Assembly (NCBI GenBank): GCA_963810055.1
Contig: CAWEME010000005.1
Span: 1-64,000, forward strand
Source of the DNA: REEB95 sp963810055
GTDB lineage: Bacteria > Pseudomonadota > Alphaproteobacteria > ATCC43930 > CGMCC-115725
Length of the DNA: 64,000 nucleotides
Direction of reading: 5' to 3'
The position numbers were made by a program, and so were the translations under genes. Of the stretch, positions 7,666 through 15,855 are shown one piece after another. Within the stretch, counting starts at the first letter, position 1. Each line of letters opens with the position of its first letter. The notes under the pieces were generated by a model that was not told where the DNA came from, ran no database searches, and was given only the letters and a program-made list of their open reading frames with translations.

Positions 7666-9027
7666 ATGCCGGAAAGCCACCTCCCCGCCGCGCCCGCCCG
7701 CCCGAATCTGCCGGAATACTCGGTTTCCGAGCTTTCCCAAGCGGTTAAGCGCCAGATCGAGTCGGATTTCGGCCATGTACGGGTGCGCGGCGAGGTCTCG
7801 GGCTTCAAGCGCCACAGCTCCGGCCATTGCTATCTGTCCTTGAAGGATTCGGATGCGGTGCTCGACGCCGTGATCTGGCGGCCGCTCGCCCAGCGCCTGG
7901 CGCTCAAGCCCGAGGACGGCATGGAGGTGGTGTGCACCGGGCGGATGACCACCTATGCCAGCCGTTCCAAATACCAGCTGGTGATCGAGGCGGTGGAGCT
8001 GGCGGGGATCGGCGCGCTGTTGAAGCTGCTCGAAGAGCGGCGCAAGAAGCTCGCTGCCGAAGGGCTGTTCGACGAAAGCCGCAAGCGGCCCTTGCCCTAT
8101 CTGCCCGAGGTGATCGGCGTCGTGACCTCGCCCACCGGCGCGGTGATCCGCGACATCCTGCACCGCCTCGCCGACCGTTTCCCGCGCCGCGTGCTGGTCT
8201 GGCCGGTGCCGGTGCAGGGGGAAAGCGCGGCTGGGGAAATCGCGGCGGCGATCGCGGGCTTCAACGCGCTCGCTCCCGGCGGCGATGTCCCGCGGCCCGA
8301 TCTGCTGATCGTGGCGCGCGGCGGCGGCAGTCTCGAGGACCTGATGGCCTTCAACGAGGAGGTGGTGGTGCGCGCCGCCGCCGCTTCCAAGATTCCATTG
8401 ATCTCGGCGGTCGGGCACGAAACCGACACCACGCTGATCGATTTCGCCTCCGACCGGCGCGCGCCGACGCCTTCCGCCGCCGCCGAGATGGCGGTGCCGG
8501 TGCGGCTCGACCTGGTCGCGGCGGTGCAATCCCATGTGCTGCGCCTGGCCAACGCCGTGGCGCGGTTCCTGGAAGAGCGCCGCGTGCGCGTCACCGGGCT
8601 GGCGCGAGGATTGCCCGACCCGCGTTCGCTTCTGGAAAACGCGCAGCAACGCCTCGACGACCGCGCCGAGCGCCTGGCCTTGGGTCTGGTCCAGCTCTTG
8701 CGCCTCGGCCGCGAGCGGCTCGGCCATCTGCCCGAGCGGTTGAGCCAGGGCTTCGCCCGCTTTCTCGAACAACGCCGTTTGCGGCTCGAAACCCTGGCGG
8801 GCAGGCTCGAAAGCCATCGCCTGTCGCATGACAACATCCTGAAACGCGGTTATGCGCTGGCGCGCGATGCGGCGGGCGCGGTGGTGATCTCGGCCAAGGC
8901 GATCCTGCCCGGCGCCGCGCTATCGCTCGAATTCCACGACGGCAAGGTCGCGGTCCGGGCCGAAGGCGGCGGGCATAGGCCGGCCAAGAAGCCGGGATCC
9001 GGATCCGACCAGGGCAGCCTGCTGTGA
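7666..9027 (+). CDS. xseA: Exodeoxyribonuclease VII large subunit XseA
   Basis: This 453-residue large subunit of the ATP-independent single-strand exonuclease combines an N-terminal OB domain (YSVSELSQAVKRQIE...VRGEVSGFKRHSSGH) with the catalytic core. Core signatures include GVVTSPTGAVIRDI, the conserved block LLIVARGGGSLEDL, and the SAVGHETDTTLIDFASD region. A long Arg/Leu-rich coiled coil occupies about residues 280-390, followed by the LKRGYALA C-terminal strand motif. The small subunit xseB is not in this window. The stop overlaps the GTG start of the following M23 peptidase by four bases, indicating coupling. Confidence 0.97.
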   Translation: MPESHLPAAPARPNLPEYSVSELSQAVKRQIESDFGHVRVRGEVSGFKRHSSGHCYLSLKDSDAVLDAVIWRPLAQRLALKPEDGMEVVCTGRMTTYASRSKYQLVIEAVELAGIGALLKLLEERRKKLAAEGLFDESRKRPLPYLPEVIGVVTSPTGAVIRDILHRLADRFPRRVLVWPVPVQGESAAGEIAAAIAGFNALAPGGDVPRPDLLIVARGGGSLEDLMAFNEEVVVRAAAASKIPLISAVGHETDTTLIDFASDRRAPTPSAAAEMAVPVRLDLVAAVQSHVLRLANAVARFLEERRVRVTGLARGLPDPRSLLENAQQRLDDRAERLALGLVQLLRLGRERLGHLPERLSQGFARFLEQRRLRLETLAGRLESHRLSHDNILKRGYALARDAAGAVVISAKAILPGAALSLEFHDGKVAVRAEGGGHRPAKKPGSGSDQGSLL

Positions 9028-9869
9028 GAAAATTTCTGCTGTCGTTCGCCGCGGTTTTTCTGCTTGCCGTTCCCGCCCGGGCCGGTTCGCTTTCCCTCGA
9101 CGGTCCCATTGAACAGGGTGGCTTGGTTCGCGGCACGGTTACGCCCGGCGCGAGGGTGAGCCTCGACGGCAAAAAGCTGCGGGTCGCGCCCGACGGGCAT
9201 TTCATTTTCGGCTTCGGCCGCGACGCGCCCGCCCAAGCCTCGCTCGATGTCGTCTACCGCGACGGCGGCAAGGAACACCGCGATCTCGCGGTTGCGGCGC
9301 GGCAATATTCCACCCGCGATATCGAAGGCCTGCCGGAGGAACAGGTTTCGCCCGGCCCCGAGCTGCTCGAACGCATCAAGCGCGAGAACGGCGAGGCGGC
9401 GGCGGCGCGCGACGTCGACAGCAATCTGCTGTTTTTCGAGACCCGCTTCATCTGGCCGGTGACCGGGCCGATCAGCGGCGTCTATGGCAGCCAGACCATC
9501 CTGAACGGCCAGAAGCGCGCGCCGCATATGGGCGTCGATATCGCGGCGCCCCCGGGCACGCCGATCAAGGCTCCGGCCGCGGGCGTGGTGACGCTGGCCG
9601 AAAAGGGTTTCTTCATGACCGGCGGCACGGTGATGATCGACCACGGTTACGGGCTCTCGACGGTCTATTTCCACATGTCGCGGCTTGCCGTGAAGCGCGG
9701 CCAGAAAGTCGCGCAAGGCCAGGTCATCGGCTGGGTGGGCGCGACCGGCCGCGCCACCGGCCCGCATCTCCATTGGGGCTTGAACTGGTATCAGCTGCGG
9801 CTCGACCCGGCGCTGGTGGTGGGACCGATGCCGGTTGCCGGCCCGGCAGGCGGACCCGCCGGAGATTAG
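9024..9869 (+). CDS. Secreted M23-family metallopeptidase (peptidoglycan hydrolase type)
   Basis: This 281-residue protein has a clear signal peptide (Lys/Arg, then LLSFAAVFLLAVPARA, cleavage near residue 20), so it acts in the periplasm. The LytM/M23 domain has its zinc and catalytic motifs at HMGVD (about residues 168-172) and HLHWG (about 248-252). Family members cleave peptide cross-bridges in murein or activate amidases. Residues 21-140 form a beta-rich N-terminal region typical of alphaproteobacterial members next to xseA. All zinc ligands are visible, so an active enzyme is likely. The GTG start overlaps the xseA stop. Confidence 0.92.
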   Translation: MRKFLLSFAAVFLLAVPARAGSLSLDGPIEQGGLVRGTVTPGARVSLDGKKLRVAPDGHFIFGFGRDAPAQASLDVVYRDGGKEHRDLAVAARQYSTRDIEGLPEEQVSPGPELLERIKRENGEAAAARDVDSNLLFFETRFIWPVTGPISGVYGSQTILNGQKRAPHMGVDIAAPPGTPIKAPAAGVVTLAEKGFFMTGGTVMIDHGYGLSTVYFHMSRLAVKRGQKVAQGQVIGWVGATGRATGPHLHWGLNWYQLRLDPALVVGPMPVAGPAGGPAGD

Positions 9870-9910
9870 TCCGGCCAGCGTTCCCGCCGGACGTTAGTCC
9901 GGCCAGCGTT
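9858..9910. repeat. 28-base tandem duplication spanning the convergent gene ends
   Basis: Two copies of a 25-base sequence beginning GCCGGA and ending TTAGTCCGGCCAGCGTT lie at 9858-9882 and 9886-9910. They differ at two positions, and the period is 28 bases. The first copy contains the stop codon of the M23 peptidase. The second contains the last codons and stop of the LpxL-like gene on the other strand. A local duplication of the acyltransferase 3' end appears to have extended or replaced the end of the peptidase gene. Confidence 0.85.
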
Positions 9911-10787
9911 TATGCACCCAGAACCACTGCTCCGGATGCTGGCGCACCCAGCGTTCCACCGTCGCATTGACCTCGGTCATCAGAGTCTTGATGTCGGCCT
10001 GGAGGTCGCCGGTCCGGGGCAGGGGGATCGGTTTCTCGGCGATGAAGCGGAAATGCGCGCCCTTCACCCGCTCGACCCGGCACGGCAGCACCACGCAATC
10101 GTAGCGCAGCGCCAAACGCGCCAGCGCCGGCGCGGTCATGGCGTCGCGGCCGAAGAACGGCACCGCGATGCCGTCGTTCATCTTCTGGTCGACCAGCATG
10201 CAGATGTGCTTGCCCTCGGCCAGCGCTGCCACGGCGCGCCGCGCCGCGAGGCTGCCCTTGGGCGCCAGCTCGCTGCCCACCGCGTGGCGGGCATGCGCGA
10301 TGATCTCGTCGATGAAGGGATTGTTGGCGGCGCGGTAGATCTCGAGCACCGCCAATCCCGCCTGGGTCGCGGCCAGGGTGGCGATCTCCCAATTGCCGAA
10401 ATGCGCCGAGAAGAAGATGAAGCGCGTCCCGGGGCCCCGCTGGTCGACGATCTCGCGGAAGCCTTCGACCGCAACGCGGCCGCCCGGCTCGTAAAGCCTG
10501 AACGCGCCCAGATGCGGGGTTTCGGCGGCGACGCGGCCGAGATTGTCCCACATGCCGGCGACGATGCGGTCGATCTCGGATGGGGAGAGTTCGGGCATGG
10601 CGCGGGCCAAATTGATCCGCGCGCGCTTGCTGGCGCCGGTATAGGGGCCGATCGAGCGGGCGATCCAGCCGCCGAAAGCCGAGGCCCAGTCGAGCGGCAG
10701 CAAGCGGAACAAGCCGTAACACAGCCAGCCCACGGCGCCCTCGGCGAGGTATTCCAGCATCTTGCCGAAACCCCGCCGGTCAGGCAT
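9894..10787 (-). CDS. LpxL/HtrB-family lipid A acyltransferase
   Basis: This 297-residue inner-membrane-associated acyltransferase adds a secondary acyl chain to lipid A precursors. The HFGNWE motif is the HX4(D/E) catalytic signature of the family. It is followed by the conserved MLVDQKMNDG, FFGRDAMTAPA and the C-terminal HPEQWFWVHKRW. Gene order supports the role: it is followed upstream on the same strand by lpxK, waaA, a second acyltransferase and msbA, all in lipid A synthesis or export. It overlaps lpxK by eight bases. Which acyl chain it transfers cannot be read from the sequence. Confidence 0.9.
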   Translation of the reverse strand: MPDRRGFGKMLEYLAEGAVGWLCYGLFRLLPLDWASAFGGWIARSIGPYTGASKRARINLARAMPELSPSEIDRIVAGMWDNLGRVAAETPHLGAFRLYEPGGRVAVEGFREIVDQRGPGTRFIFFSAHFGNWEIATLAATQAGLAVLEIYRAANNPFIDEIIAHARHAVGSELAPKGSLAARRAVAALAEGKHICMLVDQKMNDGIAVPFFGRDAMTAPALARLALRYDCVVLPCRVERVKGAHFRFIAEKPIPLPRTGDLQADIKTLMTEVNATVERWVRQHPEQWFWVHKRWPD

Positions 10788-11766
10788 GGGCAGCGCCGCG
10801 TTTCAAGACGCCGTCGAGAAGCTGGTCGAGCGTCGCGTTCTCGCGCCATTCGACATCGACCGGAAAGCACTCGATCCGCACGCGCCATTCCAAGGGCAGC
10901 CTGACCCAATCCTTCTCCGTGGTCAGCAGCGCCGCGCCGGCCGCGCGCGCCCGCACCATCAGCGCCTGGAGCTCGGATTCGCGGTAGCGGTGATGGTCGG
11001 CGTAGGCGTGGCGGGTGAGCAGGCTCGCGCCGGCTTCCTCGGCGCTGCGGAAGAATTTTTCGGGATGCCCGATGCCGGCGAAAGCGACGAAAGACCGGCC
11101 GGCGAATTTTTCGGGCCCGGCCGGCGTCAACAGCGCGTGCAGCACCGTCTTGCCGGCCAGTCTGCCGGCGAGGCTGGTCTTGTCCTTGCCCATCACCACC
11201 ACGGCGTCGGCGCGCGTTATTCCGCGCGCGGCCTCCTCGCGCAACGGTCCGGCCGGCAACACCCTTCCGTTGCCCAGGCCGTAATCGCCGTCGATCACCA
11301 GCAGCGACCAATCCTTGGCCAACGAAGGGTTCTGCAACCCGTCATCCATCAGGATCGCCTGCGCGCCCGCCGCGACCGCCGCGCGCGCGCCTGCGGGGCG
11401 GTTGGCCGCCACCCAGCACGGCGCAGCCTTCGCCAGCAGCAGCGGCTCGTCGCCGACCGCGCGCGCGTCGTGGCGCCCGGGATCGACCAAGAGCGGACCG
11501 CGCTTCCGTCCGCCGTAACCGCGGCTCAGGATGTGGACCTTGACGCCGCGCGCGGTCAGTTTCTTCGCCAAGGACAGGACGACCGGCGTCTTGCCCGCGC
11601 CGCCGGCGGTGAGATTGCCGACGCAGATCACCGGAACGCCGGCGTGCGCCGGGTGCGCGACCGCCGCGCGCAGCCGCCCCGCCGCGTCATAAAGCGCCGC
11701 CAGCGGCGACAGCAGCCGGGATGCGGCGCCGTCGCGACGCCAGAATTCAGGCGCGCGCAACAACAT
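10780..11766 (-). CDS. lpxK: Tetraacyldisaccharide 4'-kinase LpxK
   Basis: This 328-residue kinase phosphorylates the 4' position of the lipid A disaccharide to give lipid IVA. The N-terminal APEFW motif is followed by VICVGNLTAGGAGKTPV, a Walker A type P-loop specific to LpxK. Later come ILSRGYGG, DDGLQN and the FAGIGHPEKFF motif. The start at 11766 lies inside the waaA 3' end (20-base overlap) and the end overlaps the next gene by 8 bases, so the block is one operon. Confidence 0.96.
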   Translation of the reverse strand: MLLRAPEFWRRDGAASRLLSPLAALYDAAGRLRAAVAHPAHAGVPVICVGNLTAGGAGKTPVVLSLAKKLTARGVKVHILSRGYGGRKRGPLLVDPGRHDARAVGDEPLLLAKAAPCWVAANRPAGARAAVAAGAQAILMDDGLQNPSLAKDWSLLVIDGDYGLGNGRVLPAGPLREEAARGITRADAVVVMGKDKTSLAGRLAGKTVLHALLTPAGPEKFAGRSFVAFAGIGHPEKFFRSAEEAGASLLTRHAYADHHRYRESELQALMVRARAAGAALLTTEKDWVRLPLEWRVRIECFPVDVEWRENATLDQLLDGVLKRGAAHA

Positions 11767-13045
11767 GGGGGGATAGCCGGTCGAGCCAGGGCGCGATGCG
11801 CTCCAGCACGGCGTCGAGCACGGCGCGGTTGTCGGCGGCGATGCCGGCCGCCGCCGCCGCGCGCGCCGCGCGTTCCACCGGGTCGTCGAGCAGCCGGCCC
11901 ACGGCCCGGGCGAGATCGCCGGCGTTGTCGACCACGATCGTCGCGTTGGCGCGGGCCAGCGTCTCGGTCACGGCGGCGCAATTGCTCATGTCGGGGCCGT
12001 GCAGGATGGCGCAATCCAACAGCGCCGCTTCCATCGGGTTATGCCCGCCCTTTTGCGTCAGCGAGCCGCCGATGAAGGCGATGCCGGCCAGGCGGTAGAA
12101 CAAGCCCAGCTCGCCCAGCGTATCGGCGAGGTAGATGTCGGTCGAATTCTCGATCCGCTCGTTGCGCGCGCGCCGCGCCACGCGCAGGCCCTGCGCGCGC
12201 AAGGCGGCCGCGATCTCGGCGCCGCGCGCCGGATGACGCGGCGCGATGATGGTCAAGAGGCCGGGATGCCCGATGGCGAGCTCGACATGCGCGCGCCCCA
12301 CCGCTTCCTCCTCGCCTTCATGGGTCGAAGCGGCGAGCCAAAGCGGCCTTCCGGCGCAAGAAGCCGCCAAACGCGCCAGCTCGCCTTGGTCGGCGGGCAG
12401 CGGCGCCGCCGCCGCCTTGAGATTGCCGACGGTCGCCGCCGCCGAAGCGCCCAGCCGCGCCAGGCGTTGCGCCTGCACCGCGTCCTGCGCCAGGCAGAGA
12501 TCGAAATTGGCCAAGAGCGGAGTGATCAGTCCCGGCACGCGCCGCCAGCCGCGGAAGGACCGGAGCGACATGCGCCCGTTCAACAGCAGCAGCGGAATGC
12601 CGTTGCGGCAGGTCTCGGTGATCAAATTGGGCCAAAGCTCGGATTCGACCCACAGCGCCAGGTCGGGCCGCCAGTGTTCGAGAAACCGGCGCACATAGGC
12701 GACGCGGTCGACCGGCACGTATTGGTGCCAGGCGCGGCCGGGCGGCAGCCGCGTCGCCAAAAGCCGCGCCGAGGTCACGGTGCCGGTGGTGACCAGCACC
12801 GAGAGATTCGGCCGTTCGACCAGCAGCCGGTCGATCAGCGAAAGCATGGACACCGCCTCGCCGATGCTGGCGGCGTGAACCCAGACCAGCTTGCCCTGCG
12901 GCCGCGGGTGCGAGGCCCGGCCCTGGCGTTCGGCGAAACGCTCGCGATCCTCCTTGCCGCGCTGCATGCGGTGGGACAGGTAAAGCGCGATCAGCGGCCC
13001 GAGCGCGGTGGTGGCGCCGCGGTAAAGCGACAGGAGCCGGTTCAT
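11747..13045 (-). CDS. waaA: 3-deoxy-D-manno-octulosonic acid (Kdo) transferase WaaA
   Basis: This 432-residue glycosyltransferase (GT30) adds Kdo to lipid IVA at the cytoplasmic face. An N-terminal membrane anchor (YRGATTALGPLIALYL) precedes the GT-B fold. Diagnostic motifs are VWVHAASIGEA near residue 55, WVESELWPNLI, LLNGRMS and the C-terminal GGSLTQKGGHNPMEAA with the donor-binding glutamate. I chose the ATG at 13045 because it gives the normal N-terminus and overlaps the upstream stop by four bases. The number of Kdo residues it adds cannot be predicted here. Confidence 0.95.
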   Translation of the reverse strand: MNRLLSLYRGATTALGPLIALYLSHRMQRGKEDRERFAERQGRASHPRPQGKLVWVHAASIGEAVSMLSLIDRLLVERPNLSVLVTTGTVTSARLLATRLPPGRAWHQYVPVDRVAYVRRFLEHWRPDLALWVESELWPNLITETCRNGIPLLLLNGRMSLRSFRGWRRVPGLITPLLANFDLCLAQDAVQAQRLARLGASAAATVGNLKAAAAPLPADQGELARLAASCAGRPLWLAASTHEGEEEAVGRAHVELAIGHPGLLTIIAPRHPARGAEIAAALRAQGLRVARRARNERIENSTDIYLADTLGELGLFYRLAGIAFIGGSLTQKGGHNPMEAALLDCAILHGPDMSNCAAVTETLARANATIVVDNAGDLARAVGRLLDDPVERAARAAAAAGIAADNRAVLDAVLERIAPWLDRLSPHVVARA

Positions 13046-13812
13046 CCGTGTTCGCCGGCTTGGGAAGGGTGGGAGTCGCGAGCGCGGCGGCGCAGCGCCT
13101 TGCGCCCGAGCGTGCCGGGCGACAGGCGGGGATGGCCCAGCCGCCGGTCGGCCTCGGCGGTGAGGGCGTTCAAGCGCTCCTCGATCAAGACGCGATAACG
13201 CTCCACGCCGGCATCGTCGAGATCGGGCGGCACTTCGATCGCCTCGCCCCAGAGAAAGACGCCGCGCGAGAACGGGAAGGGCAGGTGGAAACGGTCCCAG
13301 CTGCCGAGAATGCGCCGGTGCCGGGTCGCGTAGGTCAAGGGGATCACCGGCGCGCCCGAGAGCCGCGCCGCCGCGACGATGCCGGGGGTCGCGCGCATCG
13401 CCGGCCCGTCCGGCCCGTCCGGGGTGATGCCGACGCAATCGCCCGCCTTGAGCTGCCGCACCATGCTCTTGAGCGCGGCCGGTCCGCCTGCGGTCGAGGA
13501 GCCGGCGATCGAATCGATGCCGAAATGCCGCACCGCGTCGGCGATGATGCGGCCGTCGCGGTGGCCGGAGATGAGCATGTGGATGGCTTGGCGTTTGTTC
13601 CAGGCGCAGGGCATCATCAAGAGGCGGCCGTGCCAGAAGGCCAGGATGAAGGGGCGCTTGGCCGCGTGGAACGCCGCCGGAATCGACGCGCCCTCGGTCG
13701 ACCACGGTCCGCTCCAGCGCACCAGGCGGATATAGAGCGCGACCAGCCAGCACAGAAAACGCCGGATTTCGTCCGAGCGCAGCAGCCCTTTCAGGGATCT
13801 GATTTCAGGCAT
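13042..13812 (-). CDS. DUF374 lysophospholipid acyltransferase-family protein
   Basis: This 256-residue protein belongs to the DUF374 branch of the PlsC/LPLAT superfamily. It has an N-terminal hydrophobic segment, the acyltransferase motif FWHGRLLMMP (His with a downstream acidic partner in GHRDG), SSTAGGPAALKSM, and the conserved GITPDGPDGPAM block. DUF374 genes typically sit between waaA and msbA in alphaproteobacteria, as here, which suggests a role in lipid A or LPS acylation. This is inference from context. The ATG at 13812 gives the expected start (MPEIRSLKG). It overlaps both neighbours by 4-8 bases. Confidence 0.88.
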   Translation of the reverse strand: MPEIRSLKGLLRSDEIRRFLCWLVALYIRLVRWSGPWSTEGASIPAAFHAAKRPFILAFWHGRLLMMPCAWNKRQAIHMLISGHRDGRIIADAVRHFGIDSIAGSSTAGGPAALKSMVRQLKAGDCVGITPDGPDGPAMRATPGIVAAARLSGAPVIPLTYATRHRRILGSWDRFHLPFPFSRGVFLWGEAIEVPPDLDDAGVERYRVLIEERLNALTAEADRRLGHPRLSPGTLGRKALRRRARDSHPSQAGEHG

Positions 13813-15631
13813 GGGCCGCGCGCGCGGTTCGCGGCTCCGCCTGGTCGGCGAATTGCAGCGCATAAAGCCGCGCATAGACGCCCTCGCGCCGCAGCAAGTC
13901 GGCGTGTTTGCCTTGCTCCACCACCTTACCGCCTTCCATCACATAGATCAGGTCGGCGCCGATCACGGTCGAAAGCCGGTGGGCGATGACCATGGTGGTG
14001 CGGTCCCGCATCAGGGTGTCGAGCGCCGCCTGCACCTGGTGCTCGCTTTCGGTGTCGAGCGAGGAGGTGGCCTCGTCCAGCAGCAGGATCGGCGCGTTCT
14101 TGAGCATGGCGCGGGCGATGGCGATGCGTTGGCGCTGCCCGCCCGACAGCCTGACGCCGTGCTCGCCCACCGCGGTGTCGTAGCCCTGGGGCAAGGCGCG
14201 GATGAACTCGTCGGCGGCGGCGGCCTTGGCGGATGCTACGATCTCGGCGTCGCTCGCGTCGAACCGCCCATAGGCGATGTTGGCCTTGATCGTGTCGTCG
14301 AACAGCGTCACTTCCTGGCTCACCAGCCCGATCGCCGCGCGCAGGCTCGCCAGCGTGACGTCGCGCACATCCTGGCCGTCCACGGTGATTCGGCCCGTCG
14401 CCACGTCGTAGAAACGCGGCACCAGATTAAGCACGGTCGACTTGCCGGCGCCCGAGGGTCCGACCAGCGCCACGCGCTTGCCGGCGGGAGCGGTCAGGCT
14501 GATGTTGTTGAGCGCGGGGGCGCCGTTGGCATAGACGAAATCCACGCGGTCGAAGCGGATCTCGCCGCCCGAAACCTTGAGCGCGGATGCGCCGGGCTTG
14601 TCGCGGATCTCCGGCTCGATGTCGAGCACGCTGAAGATGCGCTGCGCCGCGGCCAGGCCTTCCTGCATGCTGGCGTTGAGGCCGGCGAGGCTCTTGAGCG
14701 GCTGATAGGCCAGCAGCAGCGCGGTGATGAAGGAAAAGAAGGCGCCCGGCGTGCGCGCCCCGCTCAGCACCTGATGGCCGCCGTACAGGATCACCAGCGC
14801 CACGGCGACGCCGCCCAGCGTTTCCATCAGCGGCGAGGCGATGGCGCGGATGCGGGCCGCGCGCTGGGAGATGTCGAACAGTTTGTAGAAATAGCCGCGC
14901 GCGCGCGTGGTTTCATAGGCCTCCATGCCGTAGGCCTTGACGTGGCGCGCGCCCTGGAAGCTCTGGTTCAACAGCGTCATCGCCAATCCCACCTCGACCT
15001 GGGTGTTGGCCGAGATGCGGCGCATGCGCCGCCCGATGCTGACGATCGGCCGGAAGGCGATCGGGAACACCACCGCGGCGATCAGCGCCAGCGCCCAGTC
15101 CTGGTAGAACATGAGCGCGATCAGGAACACGGCGGTCACCGCCTCGCGGCCGATGCTGGCGAGCAGGTCGGTCGCGGCGCCGCGCAGCATGCCGGCGTCG
15201 ACGGTGAAGCGCGAGATCAGCGTGCCGGTCGGATTGGCGTGAAAGAAGGCGAGATCGGCGCGCATGATGCGCGCGAACAACGCGCCCTGGATGTCGGCGA
15301 CGACGCGCTGGCCGACATGCGTCATCATCACCGTCTGGCCGTAATTGGCGAAGCCCTTGAGGAAGGCCAGCACGACGATCGCCACCGGGATGATGAGCAG
15401 CAGGGTTTCGTCGTGCGCGACGAAGATGCGGTCGAGCATCGGCTGCATCAGCCAGGCATTGGCCGCGGTCGCCGCCGCCATCACGCCCATGCACAAAAGC
15501 GCCAGCGCCAGCCGCCCGATATAGGGGCGCAGGAATTCGCCCACCAGCCGGCGCAGCAGCGGCAGCGAGGCGTGGACGGGCGCGGCCGAAGGCGCGGCTG
15601 CGGCTGGGCGGGACGAGGCCTCGAAGCTCAA
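13805..15631 (-). CDS. msbA: MsbA-type lipid A flippase / ABC exporter
   Basis: This 608-residue half-transporter fuses six membrane segments (residues about 35-320) to an ATPase domain. Walker A is GPSGAGKST, the ABC signature LSGGQRQR, Walker B ILLLDEATSSLD, and the H-loop is in VIAHRLST. Homodimers of MsbA flip core-lipid A across the inner membrane. Position at the head of a waaA-lpxK-acyltransferase operon makes lipid A the likely cargo rather than a drug. The apparent start is TTG at 15631 (MSFEASSRP); no upstream in-frame ATG is evident. It is the first gene of the block, and the 220-base spacer upstream should hold the operon promoter. Confidence 0.92.
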   Translation of the reverse strand: MSFEASSRPAAAAPSAAPVHASLPLLRRLVGEFLRPYIGRLALALLCMGVMAAATAANAWLMQPMLDRIFVAHDETLLLIIPVAIVVLAFLKGFANYGQTVMMTHVGQRVVADIQGALFARIMRADLAFFHANPTGTLISRFTVDAGMLRGAATDLLASIGREAVTAVFLIALMFYQDWALALIAAVVFPIAFRPIVSIGRRMRRISANTQVEVGLAMTLLNQSFQGARHVKAYGMEAYETTRARGYFYKLFDISQRAARIRAIASPLMETLGGVAVALVILYGGHQVLSGARTPGAFFSFITALLLAYQPLKSLAGLNASMQEGLAAAQRIFSVLDIEPEIRDKPGASALKVSGGEIRFDRVDFVYANGAPALNNISLTAPAGKRVALVGPSGAGKSTVLNLVPRFYDVATGRITVDGQDVRDVTLASLRAAIGLVSQEVTLFDDTIKANIAYGRFDASDAEIVASAKAAAADEFIRALPQGYDTAVGEHGVRLSGGQRQRIAIARAMLKNAPILLLDEATSSLDTESEHQVQAALDTLMRDRTTMVIAHRLSTVIGADLIYVMEGGKVVEQGKHADLLRREGVYARLYALQFADQAEPRTARAAHA

Positions 15632-15783
15632 AACGGCGGATTCCCTGTGGTTTGCCCGGGATTTAGCGGGCGATCATATCACGGCGCCCGAGGAACGTCC
15701 TGAGTGTTAGCCGAGGCATCGGGGCGTTTGCAAGGTTCTAGGCCGGAAAATGAGGGACTGTGCCCCGTTTCAAGCGCCTACCT

Positions 15784-15852
15784 CGCGTAGCACTTGATGT
15801 GCGAAGCCAAATAAAGGGGCGGTGCACTCGAAGTGCGAAGACTGGCGCCAGT
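15784..15852. repeat. Cluster of three small palindromes 3' of pmbA (repeat copy 1)
   Basis: Within 70 bases there are three hairpins. The 24-base element at 15784-15807 starts CGCGTAGCAC and ends GTGCGAAGC, with a GCAC/GTGC stem. A degenerate copy lies at 15824-15840 (GCACT/AGTGC stem followed by GCGAAG). A perfect 12-base palindrome, ACTGGCGCCAGT, lies at 15841-15852, ending four bases from the pmbA stop. The first element recurs with two changes at 24247-24270, 3' of tldD. The rest of the 15632-15855 spacer shows no coding sequence. Confidence 0.8.
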
Positions 15853-15855
15853 GTC

